In this document: positions 33,373-41,185 of the stretch, one piece after another
Numbering within the stretch: position 1 is the first letter of the stretch
Layout: the number at the start of each line of letters is the position of its first letter
Assembly: GCF_002387245.1 (NCBI RefSeq)
Contig: NZ_DGLD01000019.1
Coordinates: forward strand, 124,001-188,000
Reading direction: 5' to 3'
DNA length: 64,000 nt
Source of the DNA: Brevundimonas sp. UBA4553
Lineage (GTDB): Bacteria > Pseudomonadota > Alphaproteobacteria > Caulobacterales > Caulobacteraceae
Made by a program: the position numbers and the translations under genes
Notes under the pieces: generated by a model
Database searches by the model: none
What the model was told of the DNA's origin: nothing
The model's input: the letters and a program-made list of their open reading frames with translations, nothing else

Positions 33373-33759
33373 CTAGTGAACCATGAAGCTGACGGAGCCG
33401 GACATCTTGTGGCCGTCCGGGCCTTCGGCGGTCCAGGCGGCCGTGTAGTTGCCCGGCGCGAGGCGCGGAAGAGCCACGCCGACGGTGGCGGCGGCCGGCG
33501 CGGCGGGGACAGTGACGTCGACCGGAGCCTGCCCCTCGGCGGAGAGGGCGACGGTCTTGAGGACCATGGCGTGGGGGAAGGTGACGCTGAACCGCTCGGG
33601 CGAACCCTGGGTCATCGCGCCATTCGCAGGAACGGTCGTGATGCCGGATTGGGGCGCTGCGGCCTGGGCCGGCATAGCGTGACCCGCATGCGGGTCCTGG
33701 GCGGCGGCGGCGCCGGCGAACGCGAGGGCGGCGGTGACAACGAGAGTGCGGATCATCAT
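33373..33759 (-). CDS. copC: CopC-domain periplasmic copper protein with an HxxM-rich tail
   Basis: A 128-residue secreted protein. After the signal peptide a DPHAGHAMP segment matches the repeats of the neighbouring CopB; the rest is a CopC-type beta-sandwich (SPERFSVTFPHAM to PDGHKMSGSVSFMV), the DGHKMSG end being the usual copper-site segment. ATG 33759 has AAGGAG upstream. It follows copB by seventeen bases and is followed by the small Cys protein. It probably shuttles copper in the periplasm. Confidence 0.87.
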   Translation of the reverse strand: MMIRTLVVTAALAFAGAAAAQDPHAGHAMPAQAAAPQSGITTVPANGAMTQGSPERFSVTFPHAMVLKTVALSAEGQAPVDVTVPAAPAAATVGVALPRLAPGNYTAAWTAEGPDGHKMSGSVSFMVH

Positions 33760-33776
33760 GGGGTGGTCTCCTTCGG

Positions 33777-34970
33777 TTAGAACCAGGCCTTGAGGCCGAC
33801 GACGAAGCGGGTGTCGTCGGTCTCGCCGCCTCGGGCCTCGATGTAGTCGGCGGTATCGCCGAACGCGCGGCTCCACTCGATGCCGACATAGGGGGCGAAC
33901 TCCTTGCGGAATTCGTAGCGCAGTCGCAGGCCCGCCTCGATCGAGGACAGGCCCGAACCGATCTCCAGTTCCGGAATGTCGCTGGCTGAAGCGTCGATTT
34001 CGAGGCGGGGCTGAAGGATCAGGCGCTGGGTGATGCGCTGGTCGTATTCGGCCTCGACGCGGGCGGTCAGGTCGCCGTCGGTCGACAGGAAGGCGGCGGC
34101 GTCGACTTCCCACCAATGGGGCGCCAGGCCCTGCAGGCCGAGGACCAGATGCGTGGTGTCCTCGCCGTCGGGCCGGAAGTCCTGACGCACGCCGGCCTGA
34201 ACGTCCCAGAAGGGCGTGACCGCGCGGCTGTAGAGCGCCTGGACTTCAGCCTCCTCGAGCTCGCCGCCGAAGTCGCCTTCGCCCTCGGACTTCCACCAGA
34301 AGCGATTGATGTCGCCGCCCGTCCAGCCCTGGACGTCCCAGAGGTAGGTCTCGCCGTCGTCGCCGAAGCCGGCTTCGAGGCGATCGAGAATGACGGCCGT
34401 GGTGCGGACGTCGCCGTTTTCGTGAATCAGGGTCCGGCGAGAGGCGGCCATGGCCTCGGCGCCGAAGACGAGATCGGCGGCGTGGGCAGGGCCGGCCAGG
34501 GCGGCGGCCGGGAGCGGGTCCTCCGGAGGACGGCCGGGATTGTCGGAGCTGGTCGCCACATCGGGCGGCCCCATGCTCATGGTCGACATGTCATGCCCGG
34601 CGTGAGGGTCGGTCTGCGCGGGCGACATGGCCGACATGTCGTGGCCCACGTGCGGATCAGCCTGGCCGGGCGTCGCCGCCGGCATCTGGTGTCCCGCGTG
34701 CGGGTCTACGGGCGCGGGCTGCGCCGGCATCTGGTGGCCTGCATGCGGATCCGCGGCGGGCGGCGTCTGCGCGGGCGGCATGACGTGACCGGCGTGCGGA
34801 TCCTGCGCCGGTCGGGCCGGCGCCTGTGGCGTGGGCCGCGGTGCTGGCGCGGGGCGCGTCGGCGCCGCGGTCGCCGGCATCGTGTGGCCCGCGTGAGGGT
34901 CCTGGGCCTGGGCGCTGAAGGCGCTGGCGGCGAGCACCAGCGGGGCGAGGGCGACGGCGAGGCGGTTCAT
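33777..34970 (-). CDS. copB: Copper resistance protein B, outer-membrane
   Basis: A 397-residue protein with a signal peptide, a Pro/His/Met-rich region holding six DPHxGH repeats (about residues 22-140), and a C-terminal beta-barrel domain typical of CopB/PcoB: ETYLWDVQGWTGGDINRFWWKSEGEG is followed by alternating strands and a terminal Phe (VGLKAWF). The barrel end suits BAM recognition. CopB binds or sequesters copper at the outer membrane. Its start overlaps the copA stop (ATGA). Confidence 0.93.
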   Translation of the reverse strand: MNRLAVALAPLVLAASAFSAQAQDPHAGHTMPATAAPTRPAPAPRPTPQAPARPAQDPHAGHVMPPAQTPPAADPHAGHQMPAQPAPVDPHAGHQMPAATPGQADPHVGHDMSAMSPAQTDPHAGHDMSTMSMGPPDVATSSDNPGRPPEDPLPAAALAGPAHAADLVFGAEAMAASRRTLIHENGDVRTTAVILDRLEAGFGDDGETYLWDVQGWTGGDINRFWWKSEGEGDFGGELEEAEVQALYSRAVTPFWDVQAGVRQDFRPDGEDTTHLVLGLQGLAPHWWEVDAAAFLSTDGDLTARVEAEYDQRITQRLILQPRLEIDASASDIPELEIGSGLSSIEAGLRLRYEFRKEFAPYVGIEWSRAFGDTADYIEARGGETDDTRFVVGLKAWF

Positions 34971-36778
34971 GACGCAGCTCCGTCCATGGGCCGCACCGTC
35001 ACAACATTGAACATGCCGGCGTGCATGTGCATCAGCATGTGGCAGTGGAAGGCCCAATCACCGGGCGCGTCGGCGGTCAGATCGAAGGTCACCTTGCCGC
35101 CGGGCGCGACGTTGACCGTGTGCTTGAGGGGCTGGTGCCCGGCCGGTCCGCCGGTCACCAGTTCAAAGAAATGACCATGCAGATGGATCGGGTGGGCCAT
35201 CATGGTGTCGTTGACCAGGGTCACCCGCACCCGCTCGTTGCGCTCGAAGCGGATCGGTTCGACCAGTTCGCTGAACTTTCGGCCGTCGAAGCCCCACATG
35301 AACCGCTCCATGTTGCCGGTCAGGTGGATCTCCATCGTCCGAGACGGGGGGCGCGGGTCCTTGTTCGGCTGGAGCGACACCAGGTCGGTGTAGACGAGGA
35401 CGCGATGATCGACGGTCGTGAGACCGATCGGACGCTCACCCAGACGGTTGGCGGGGTCCATGGCGATCGCATCGACGCCGACGCCCACCGCCATGTCGGG
35501 CGGAGCGTTCTCGGGATCGCGCATGTTCATGCCCGACATGGACATCCCGGCCATCTCGCCGGCTGCGGGCGCGTTCTGGGTCGGAGCGGCGTGGTCCATG
35601 CCGGACATCGCGTCATGGTCCATACCGGACATGTCGCCCATCGCGCCGTGATCCATTCCGCCCATGCCCATGTCGCGCATGGTGAGGTTCGGGACCTCGC
35701 GCAGGGGAGGGACCTCGGCGGTCATGCCCAGGCGCGGCGCCAGGGTTGCCCGGCCCATGCCGGACCGGTCGATGGCTTCGGAGACGATGGTGTAGGCGCG
35801 GTCCTCGGTCGGCTGGACGATGACGTCGTAGGTCTCGGCGACTGAAATCTGGAACTCGTCCGTCTCGACCGGGCGCACGTTCTCGCCGTCGGCCTGCACC
35901 ACGGTCATCGGCAAGCCCGGGATGCGAACGTTGAAGATGGACATGGCCGAGGCGTTGATGATGCGCAGCCGCACCCGCTCGCCGGGCCGGAACAGGCCGG
36001 TCCAGTTCTCCTGCGGCCCATGGCCGTTGATCAGATAGGTGTAGGTCGATCCGCTGACGTCGAGGATGTCGCGCGGGTCCATCCGCATCTGGCCCCACAT
36101 GCGCCGTTCCTCCAGGCTCATGCGGTCGCTGCCGTCCATGAGCCCCGCCAGCGTGGTGCGCTGCTGGTTGAAGTAGCCCGGGCTCTTCTTCAGCTTGGCC
36201 AGGATTTCGTGCGGATGCATGAAACTCCAGTCCGACAGGACCAGCACATGCTCGCGCTCGTAGGCGACCGGATCGGCGTTCGCCGGGTCGATGACGATCG
36301 GACCGTAGTGGCCCATCGCCTCCTGAAGGTTGGAGTGGCTGTGATACCAGAAGGTGCCCGACTGCTTGATCGGGAACTCGTAGACGAAGGTTTCACGCGC
36401 CCGGATGCCGGGGAAGCTGATGCCGGGCACGCCGTCCATCTGGAACGGGACGAGCAGGCCGTGCCAGTGGATCGAGGTGTCCTCGTCCAGGGTGTTGGCG
36501 ACTGATAGCCGGACGTTCTGACCTTCCCTAAGGCGTAGAAGCGGCGCCGGCAGAACGCCGTTGATGGTCACCGCATGGCCGGTGCGGCTGCCCACGGTGA
36601 AGGGCGTGTGTCCGACGGTCAGGTCGATGTTCGGTCCCGTCAGCGTCGGAAGATCCGCCCGCAGTCCCGCCGATTCTGTTTGCGCCCAGGCGGGGAGCAA
36701 ACCCTGCAGGCCCAGCAGCCCGCCGCCGGCGGCTGCGCCACGGAGAAGCGTTCGGCGATCGAGGCGGAGCGTGGACAT
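34967..36778 (-). CDS. copA: Multicopper oxidase CopA/PcoA
   Basis: A 603-residue oxidase with a twin-arginine leader (LDRRTLLRGAAAGG). All four copper motifs are visible: SIHWHGLL, FWYHSHS, HPIHLHGH and HCHMLMHMHAGM. Between domains 2 and 3 lies a Met/His-rich stretch of GMDH and SGM repeats (about residues 370-430), as in PcoA/CueO, which binds Cu(I). It oxidises Cu(I) to Cu(II) in the periplasm. It leads copA-copB-copC-small Cys protein; the cnrH-like sigma gene lies 128 bases upstream in the same direction. Confidence 0.96.
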   Translation of the reverse strand: MSTLRLDRRTLLRGAAAGGGLLGLQGLLPAWAQTESAGLRADLPTLTGPNIDLTVGHTPFTVGSRTGHAVTINGVLPAPLLRLREGQNVRLSVANTLDEDTSIHWHGLLVPFQMDGVPGISFPGIRARETFVYEFPIKQSGTFWYHSHSNLQEAMGHYGPIVIDPANADPVAYEREHVLVLSDWSFMHPHEILAKLKKSPGYFNQQRTTLAGLMDGSDRMSLEERRMWGQMRMDPRDILDVSGSTYTYLINGHGPQENWTGLFRPGERVRLRIINASAMSIFNVRIPGLPMTVVQADGENVRPVETDEFQISVAETYDVIVQPTEDRAYTIVSEAIDRSGMGRATLAPRLGMTAEVPPLREVPNLTMRDMGMGGMDHGAMGDMSGMDHDAMSGMDHAAPTQNAPAAGEMAGMSMSGMNMRDPENAPPDMAVGVGVDAIAMDPANRLGERPIGLTTVDHRVLVYTDLVSLQPNKDPRPPSRTMEIHLTGNMERFMWGFDGRKFSELVEPIRFERNERVRVTLVNDTMMAHPIHLHGHFFELVTGGPAGHQPLKHTVNVAPGGKVTFDLTADAPGDWAFHCHMLMHMHAGMFNVVTVRPMDGAAS

Positions 36779-36906
36779 AGGCGAGAAATTCCTTGGTCGG
36801 GCTATTCGGCCGTTCGTTCAGATACGCAGCCGGGCGGCGTACCCCTTGCGTCAGGACGCCACAGACGTCGGGTTCGCAGCTTGCGCACCTTCCCATCATG
36901 GCGAGG

Positions 36907-37476
36907 TCAAGCGTCTCCGCCGGAAGCCTGGCCCAGAGCCGCCGTCAAGATCTTGCGGGCGCGGGCGACGCGGGTCTCGACCGCCTTGGGCGTAATGCCG
37001 AGGATCGAGGCGATCTCGGCGTGAGACCGTCCCTCGAGCGTGGCGAGCAGAAGCGGCCCCTTCAGGGCGTCGGGAAGGTCCCGCAAGGCGCGTTGCAGAG
37101 CTTGGGCCCTGCGCTGATCGTCCAGCCGGGTCTCGGGTGAGGGCGCATCGTCGCCCACCGCCGCCGCCTCGGGCGCTTCCAGGCCCATGACGCCGCGCAC
37201 GACCCGGCGCACCGCGCGCCGCCGACCCCAATCGCGACATTTGTTGAGAGCGATGGAGCGCAGCCAGACGTCGAACGGCCGCGCCGGATCATACCGCCGC
37301 AGGGCGAGCCAGGCGGACGCATAGCTTTCCTGAAGCACGTCATGCGCTTCGGACTCATCGCCGACATAGCGGCGCACGAACCGGTAGAGATCTGCCTTTG
37401 TGGCGGCCATCAAGGCGGTGAAGGCGGCCCGGTCTCCGGTCGCCGCACGGGCCTCGATGCTCTGCTCGGCACCCAC
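36907..37476 (-). CDS. ECF sigma factor, CnrH-like
   Basis: A 189-residue sigma factor with region 2 (DLYRFVRRYVGDESEAHDVLQESYASAWLALRRY) and region 4 (LPDALKGPLLLATLEGRSHAEIASILGITPKAVETRVARARKIL), joined by an acidic linker. It starts at GTG 37476 ten bases after the sensor gene. The order anti-sigma, periplasmic sensor, sigma matches cnrYXH of Cupriavidus, where metal binding to CnrX releases CnrH. Here the next genes are copA-copB-copC, so copper control is plausible. Confidence 0.9.
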   Translation of the reverse strand: MGAEQSIEARAATGDRAAFTALMAATKADLYRFVRRYVGDESEAHDVLQESYASAWLALRRYDPARPFDVWLRSIALNKCRDWGRRRAVRRVVRGVMGLEAPEAAAVGDDAPSPETRLDDQRRAQALQRALRDLPDALKGPLLLATLEGRSHAEIASILGITPKAVETRVARARKILTAALGQASGGDA

Positions 37477-37485
37477 GCGCGCCGC

Positions 37486-37926
37486 TTAGCCGGCGTCGTC
37501 GTGCAGGGCCTCGACGACGGCGGCGTCGAACACCTCGGCCTGCGCCGGGCTCAGGACGGATCGCATCTCGAACACGTGGGTGATCGTCGCCTTCTGCAGA
37601 TCGCCCATGGCCGCGTGGAAATGATCGACCGCGGCCTGGACCTGGGGCGTGTCGCCGTCACTGGCGGCGATAGCGGCCGCCAGTTCGCGATTGGCCGCGC
37701 GGACTTCCGCTTCGAGCGCCGGCCGCTGAGCGGCGAACCGGGCTTCGACCACGTCGAGCCGTCGATCCTGCTCAGGGCTCAGGTCGAGTTTCTTATGGAC
37801 GACGCTGTGCAGGCTTGGCGGCTGCCGCTCCCGCATGACCCAGGTCGCGCTCGCCCAGGTCGCCGCGCCGCTGGCCAGCGCGGCCAGGATGGCCGTGATA
37901 ACGATCGACTTCCAGGCGGCCCTCAT
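37486..37926 (-). CDS. Periplasmic heavy-metal sensor, CnrX/CpxP-like
   Basis: A 146-residue membrane-anchored protein. After one N-terminal helix (residues 10-30) come Leu-rich helices including HKKLDLSPEQDRRLDVVEARF, ELAAAIAASDGD and VLSPAQAEVFD, the double LSPxQ pattern of the heavy-metal-resistance/CpxP-Spy fold used by CnrX. His residues at about 39, 43 and near HFHAAM could bind metal. It overlaps the anti-sigma gene by four bases. Confidence 0.85.
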   Translation of the reverse strand: MRAAWKSIVITAILAALASGAATWASATWVMRERQPPSLHSVVHKKLDLSPEQDRRLDVVEARFAAQRPALEAEVRAANRELAAAIAASDGDTPQVQAAVDHFHAAMGDLQKATITHVFEMRSVLSPAQAEVFDAAVVEALHDDAG

Positions 37927-38201
37927 CCCCGAACGTCCAGGCCGGAGAGAGGCGACAAGCCCGCCGAGACCGTGAAAATCCGCATCTCGGACGGCTCCGG
38001 CCGTGGAGCCATGAGCATTAGCCCTCCGTTCGCGACGCCAATCACCAGAGCGAGCGCAACGGCGGCGACCCGAACCTGACCCATGCGGGCACGCTCCCTG
38101 CGTTCGCCGATCCGCACCCAGACCGCGTCTTCCATGCCGACCAGCCGGCCGGCGTCGCCCGGCCCGACCGCTGCGATCAACTCATTCATGTCGTCAGTCA
38201 T
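37923..38201 (-). CDS. Anti-sigma factor, CnrY-like
   Basis: A 92-residue protein with a short cytosolic N-terminus, one membrane helix (VRVAAVALALVIGVANGGLMLM) and a periplasmic tail. Size, topology and place as first gene before a CnrX-type sensor and an ECF sigma factor fit CnrY. Sequence similarity of such small anti-sigma factors is low, so context carries most of the weight. Confidence 0.72.
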   Translation of the reverse strand: MTDDMNELIAAVGPGDAGRLVGMEDAVWVRIGERRERARMGQVRVAAVALALVIGVANGGLMLMAPRPEPSEMRIFTVSAGLSPLSGLDVRG

Positions 38202-38247
38202 TGCGCACCTGCGTCACGCCCCACTTGCCATACGCGCCGGCCTTCCG

Positions 38248-38265
38248 GTCCCCTCACGAGGGGAC
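38248..38265. repeat. Perfect hairpin between cnrY-like and acyltransferase genes
   Basis: GTCCCCT-CACG-AGGGGAC is a perfect 7-bp stem with a four-base loop in the divergent promoter region (38202-38328). It could be an operator or part of a leader. No T-run follows on either strand, so it is not a clear terminator. Confidence 0.5.
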
Positions 38266-38328
38266 GAGCCGTCGCCCGCGTAGATACCAGAGACGACCGG
38301 GACGCGCCCTGTCGTCCGGGGAAAAGAC

Positions 38329-39483
38329 GTGAGCGACAGAGCAGGGCCCAGGCGGGTTCCATTCCCCGACGTGCTCGATCCGCTCACGGGCGTGAGGTTC
38401 TTTCTCGCCCTCGGCGTCGTGCTGTTCCACTTCCAGCTCTACTGGACCCTCCCGGCGGAGAGCGCGGGCTTGTTGAACCGCGCGCGCCTGGGCGTGGATG
38501 TCTTCTTCATCCTGTCGGGCTTCATCCTGACCCACGTCTACCTGCAGGGAGACCGGGCCCCGAACTACGGTCGATTCCTGGCGGCGCGCCTGGCCCGGAT
38601 CTATCCGGCTCACCTGTTCATCCTCCTGGCCATGCTTGGGCTGGTGCTGATCGCGCCTGTGTTCGGCGTCGGGCTGGAGCCTGGCCGGTTTAATCCCGTC
38701 GACTTCGCGGGCACCCTTCTGCTCGTACAGGCGTGGTTCCCGCGCGAGAGCATGGCGCTCTGGAACGGACCGGCCTGGTCGCTGTCGGCGGAGTGGTTCG
38801 CCTATCTGGCCTTCCCCGCCTATGCCGCCCTCGCGCTCCGGCTGCGGGCCAGGCCGTGGGTCCTGATTGCACTCGCCATGCTGTTTTTCGTCGCTTTGGA
38901 CGCCTTCTACCGCGCCTGGTTCGGCCGGATGCTGCCTCGCGCCGAGGACAGCCTCGGGATCCTGCGCATCATTCCCGAATTCCTCTACGGCATTGGCCTC
39001 TACTATCTCGGTCAGCGCTGGACGCCTTCGCCGCGAATGTCCCTCATGGGCGCCCTGGTCGCCACGACCCTGCTGCTGACGCTCATGCAGATCGGCGCCG
39101 ACGACCGGGTCATCGTGGCGGCGGCCGGTCCCTTCATCCTGTCGCTCGCCCTGTTGGCCAAGGCTCCGGTCCGGACCTTCCTGTCTCACCCCGTCCTTCT
39201 GTTCGCCGGCGAAGCGTCGTTCGCCCTCTATCTCGTCCACATCCCCATCCTGATGGTGTGGCGCAATGCGGCGCAGGCGTTCTCCGGCTGGGGTGCGGAC
39301 TATCGAATGGGCCTGGTCGAACTGGCCGCCATGCTTGTGTTGACGCTCGCCGCCGCGGCCGCCATCCATGTCTTCGTCGAGCAGCCTGGCCGACGGTGGT
39401 TGCGGGCGCGGCTGGCGCCGCAGCGCGCCGACCCTGTCGAGGCGCAGCGATCCGTCCACAGCGATCAGGGAGAACCCTTTTGA
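38329..39483 (+). CDS. Acyltransferase-3 family membrane protein (OafA-like)
   Basis: A 384-residue protein with about ten membrane helices. LTGVRFFLALGVVLFHF has the conserved catalytic His, FFILSGFILTHVYL is the second motif, and FLAARLARIYPAHL is the RxxRIxPxH region; WSLSAEWFAYLAFP is also typical. It transfers acyl groups to membrane-linked sugars or lipids. The GTG start at 38329 is preceded by a GGGGAAAAG stretch. It overlaps a DUF411 gene, tying envelope modification to copper handling. Confidence 0.9.
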   Translation: MSDRAGPRRVPFPDVLDPLTGVRFFLALGVVLFHFQLYWTLPAESAGLLNRARLGVDVFFILSGFILTHVYLQGDRAPNYGRFLAARLARIYPAHLFILLAMLGLVLIAPVFGVGLEPGRFNPVDFAGTLLLVQAWFPRESMALWNGPAWSLSAEWFAYLAFPAYAALALRLRARPWVLIALAMLFFVALDAFYRAWFGRMLPRAEDSLGILRIIPEFLYGIGLYYLGQRWTPSPRMSLMGALVATTLLLTLMQIGADDRVIVAAAGPFILSLALLAKAPVRTFLSHPVLLFAGEASFALYLVHIPILMVWRNAAQAFSGWGADYRMGLVELAAMLVLTLAAAAAIHVFVEQPGRRWLRARLAPQRADPVEAQRSVHSDQGEPF

Positions 39484-39956
39484 ATCCCGCCAATCTGAAC
39501 CGTCGTCTACTCATGGGCGCGGCCGTCTTCATCGGCATGGGCGGGTCCGCCTGCGCCCAGACCCGTCCGTCCAGAAACCTCACGGTCTTCAAGACGCCCA
39601 CCTGCGCCTGCTGCGACGCCTGGATCGCGCACATGCGCCAGGCGGGCTTCACCACCACCATCACCGTCCTTCCAAGCCTTCAATCGGTCCGGAGCAGCCG
39701 GGGCATGCCGGACGCGCTCGCCTCCTGTCATACCGGTCTGATCGATGGCTATCTGGTCGAGGGTCATGTGCCGGCCCCGGACGTCATTCGACTGCTGACC
39801 GAGAGACCGGCGGCGGTGGGCGTCGCGGTCCCGGGCATGCCGCTCGGTTCGCCCGGCATGGAGACGCCGCAGGGGCGCAAGGAGCCCTACGACACCCTGC
39901 TGGTGCTTCGCTCGGGCGCGACCCGCGTGTTCGCCCGCCACAACCCGCCGGCCTGA
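39480..39956 (+). CDS. DUF411 periplasmic metal-binding protein
   Basis: A 158-residue protein with an RR-containing leader (NLNRRLLMGAAVFIGMGGSA) and a DUF411 domain: FKTPTCACCDAWIAHM carries the C-x-CC cluster and CHTGLIDGYLVEGHVP the second Cys-His. It is clearly related to the protein at 29807-30274. TTG 39480 overlaps the acyltransferase stop (TTGA); ATG 39513 is an alternative that would cut off the arginine pair. Confidence 0.85.
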   Translation: MNPANLNRRLLMGAAVFIGMGGSACAQTRPSRNLTVFKTPTCACCDAWIAHMRQAGFTTTITVLPSLQSVRSSRGMPDALASCHTGLIDGYLVEGHVPAPDVIRLLTERPAAVGVAVPGMPLGSPGMETPQGRKEPYDTLLVLRSGATRVFARHNPPA

Positions 39957-40005
39957 CGCAGATCGCGCTCAGCCCGTTCAGATCACCCACAATCCGGAGT
40001 TCGCC

Positions 40006-40497
40006 ATGTCCCGCACCTCTCTCGCCCTCGTCCTGTCGCTCGCCGTTCTTTCGGCGACACCCGCCTTCGCCCAGGACCACGCCCACGGGCATGCCCAAGC
40101 CGCCGGCTCGGTCGCCGCGGAAGCTGCGGACGCGGCGGCGGCCGTCGACGCCTTTCACGTCGCCCTGAAGGCCGGCGACACGAACGTCGCCCTGGCAATT
40201 ATGGCGCCGGATGTGATGATCTTCGAGGAGGGTGGCGCGGAGCGATCGCGCGACGAGTATGCGTCCCATCACCTGGGCTCGGACGCCGCCTTCGCCGCCG
40301 CCTCTGAAGCGACGGTGACGCGCAGATCGGGATGGGCCGACGGGGACATCGCCTGGATCACCAGCGAAGGCCGCACCACGGGCCAATTCAACGGCCGCGC
40401 CGTAGACCGCCTGACGACCGAAACCATGGTCCTCAAACGCCATGCCGACGGCTGGCGCATCCACCACATTCACTGGTCGTCGCGCGCGCCCGGCTGA
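40006..40497 (+). CDS. Secreted NTF2-like/DUF4440 protein
   Basis: A 163-residue protein with a signal peptide (SLALVLSLAVLSATPAFAQ) and a small His stretch HAHGHA, then an NTF2-like domain: VDAFHVALKAGDTNVALAIM opens it, VMIFEEGG follows and VLKRHADGWRIHHIHWSS is the usual closing strand. It is third in an acyltransferase-DUF411-NTF2 group on the plus strand with GGAG before the ATG. A broken relative lies at 46451-46644. Function is unknown. Confidence 0.85.
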   Translation: MSRTSLALVLSLAVLSATPAFAQDHAHGHAQAAGSVAAEAADAAAAVDAFHVALKAGDTNVALAIMAPDVMIFEEGGAERSRDEYASHHLGSDAAFAAASEATVTRRSGWADGDIAWITSEGRTTGQFNGRAVDRLTTETMVLKRHADGWRIHHIHWSSRAPG

Positions 40498-40556
40498 CGC
40501 TCAGGCCCGCGCCAGCGGGTCGCCGGCCCTGCGACGTCGGTGAGGAACATCGGGAA

Positions 40557-40582
40557 GACGCCCGCCCTCGCGGGCGGGCGTC
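40557..40582. terminator. Strong hairpin between convergent genes
   Basis: GACGCCCGCCC-TCGC-GGGCGGGCGTC forms a perfect 11-bp stem between the plus-strand NTF2-like gene and the minus-strand mini-protein gene. Position between convergent stops suggests a bidirectional terminator, although no clear T-run follows. Confidence 0.6.
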
Positions 40583-40595
40583 CCCGATAATACGA

Positions 40596-40742
40596 TCAGC
40601 AGCAGGTGCAGGCTTCCGCGCAGGCTGCGATAGCGTCGCAGCAAGCGCATACGGCCTGCGCCACGGCGTCCGGCACGGCCGCGAAGGCGGCTGAACCGGA
40701 AGCCAGCAGCACCAGGGCTGCGAGGGTGAGAGTGCGTTTCAT
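40596..40742 (-). CDS. 48-residue secreted Cys-rich mini-protein
   Basis: A short frame with a clear signal peptide (KRTLTLAALVLLASGSAAFA) and a mature part of about 26 residues in which seven of the last seventeen are Cys (C32, C34, C35, C41, C45, C47, C48), ending ...CTCC. I do not recognise a family. The cysteines and the copper-gene neighbourhood suggest Cu(I) binding in the periplasm. It follows the interrupted gene at 40791 in the same direction, with 48 bases between. Confidence 0.7.
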   Translation of the reverse strand: MKRTLTLAALVLLASGSAAFAAVPDAVAQAVCACCDAIAACAEACTCC

Positions 40743-40790
40743 GGTTTTGATCTCTGTTTGATTGAATGAGTCCGGTCATCTTCAACAGGA

Positions 40791-41123
40791 TCAGCGTCGT
40801 GGGGTCGGGTCGTCCGCCTCCACGGTGAAATCGGCATGCCGCGCATCAAGGGATGGATAGAGGACAGACGCATAGACCCGTGCGGGGGTGGATTCACCGC
40901 CTTGGGGGACAAGGCCCTGGCAGATGGCCAGACACGCCTTATGGCACTAGATCCTGACGGTCTTCGGCTCGCACGGGACGCCGTCGCCGCTCATCGACAT
41001 GGACGCCATATCCTGATCGACCGGAGCTTCGCAGGCGATCGAAGCGGTGGACACGAACAGCACGGCAAACGCCGCGAGCAGCGCGGTCGTCAGTCGGAGG
41101 AGGTCATGACGCAGGAACGGCAT
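40791..41123 (-). pseudogene. Periplasmic copper-cluster protein interrupted by an in-frame TAG
   Basis: From ATG 41123 the frame reads a signal-anchor (LLRLTTALLAAFAVLFVSTASIA), a Met/Ser stretch (DMASMSMSGDGVPCEPKTVRI), then TAG at 40947-40949. The same frame stays open for 51 more codons as CHKACLAICQGLVPQGGEST and on to DDPTPRR before TGA at 40791. The joined 110-residue product looks like one small secreted protein with a Cys-His-Cys-Cys cluster right behind the stop. A C-to-T type change in CAG or similar would explain it. It lies directly downstream of copD. Confidence 0.65.
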
Positions 41124-41185
41124 TGTCTGATCATACTTCAACGGTCGGCGGAGCGACGATCTCATTTTGATCATCGCAATCGAGC

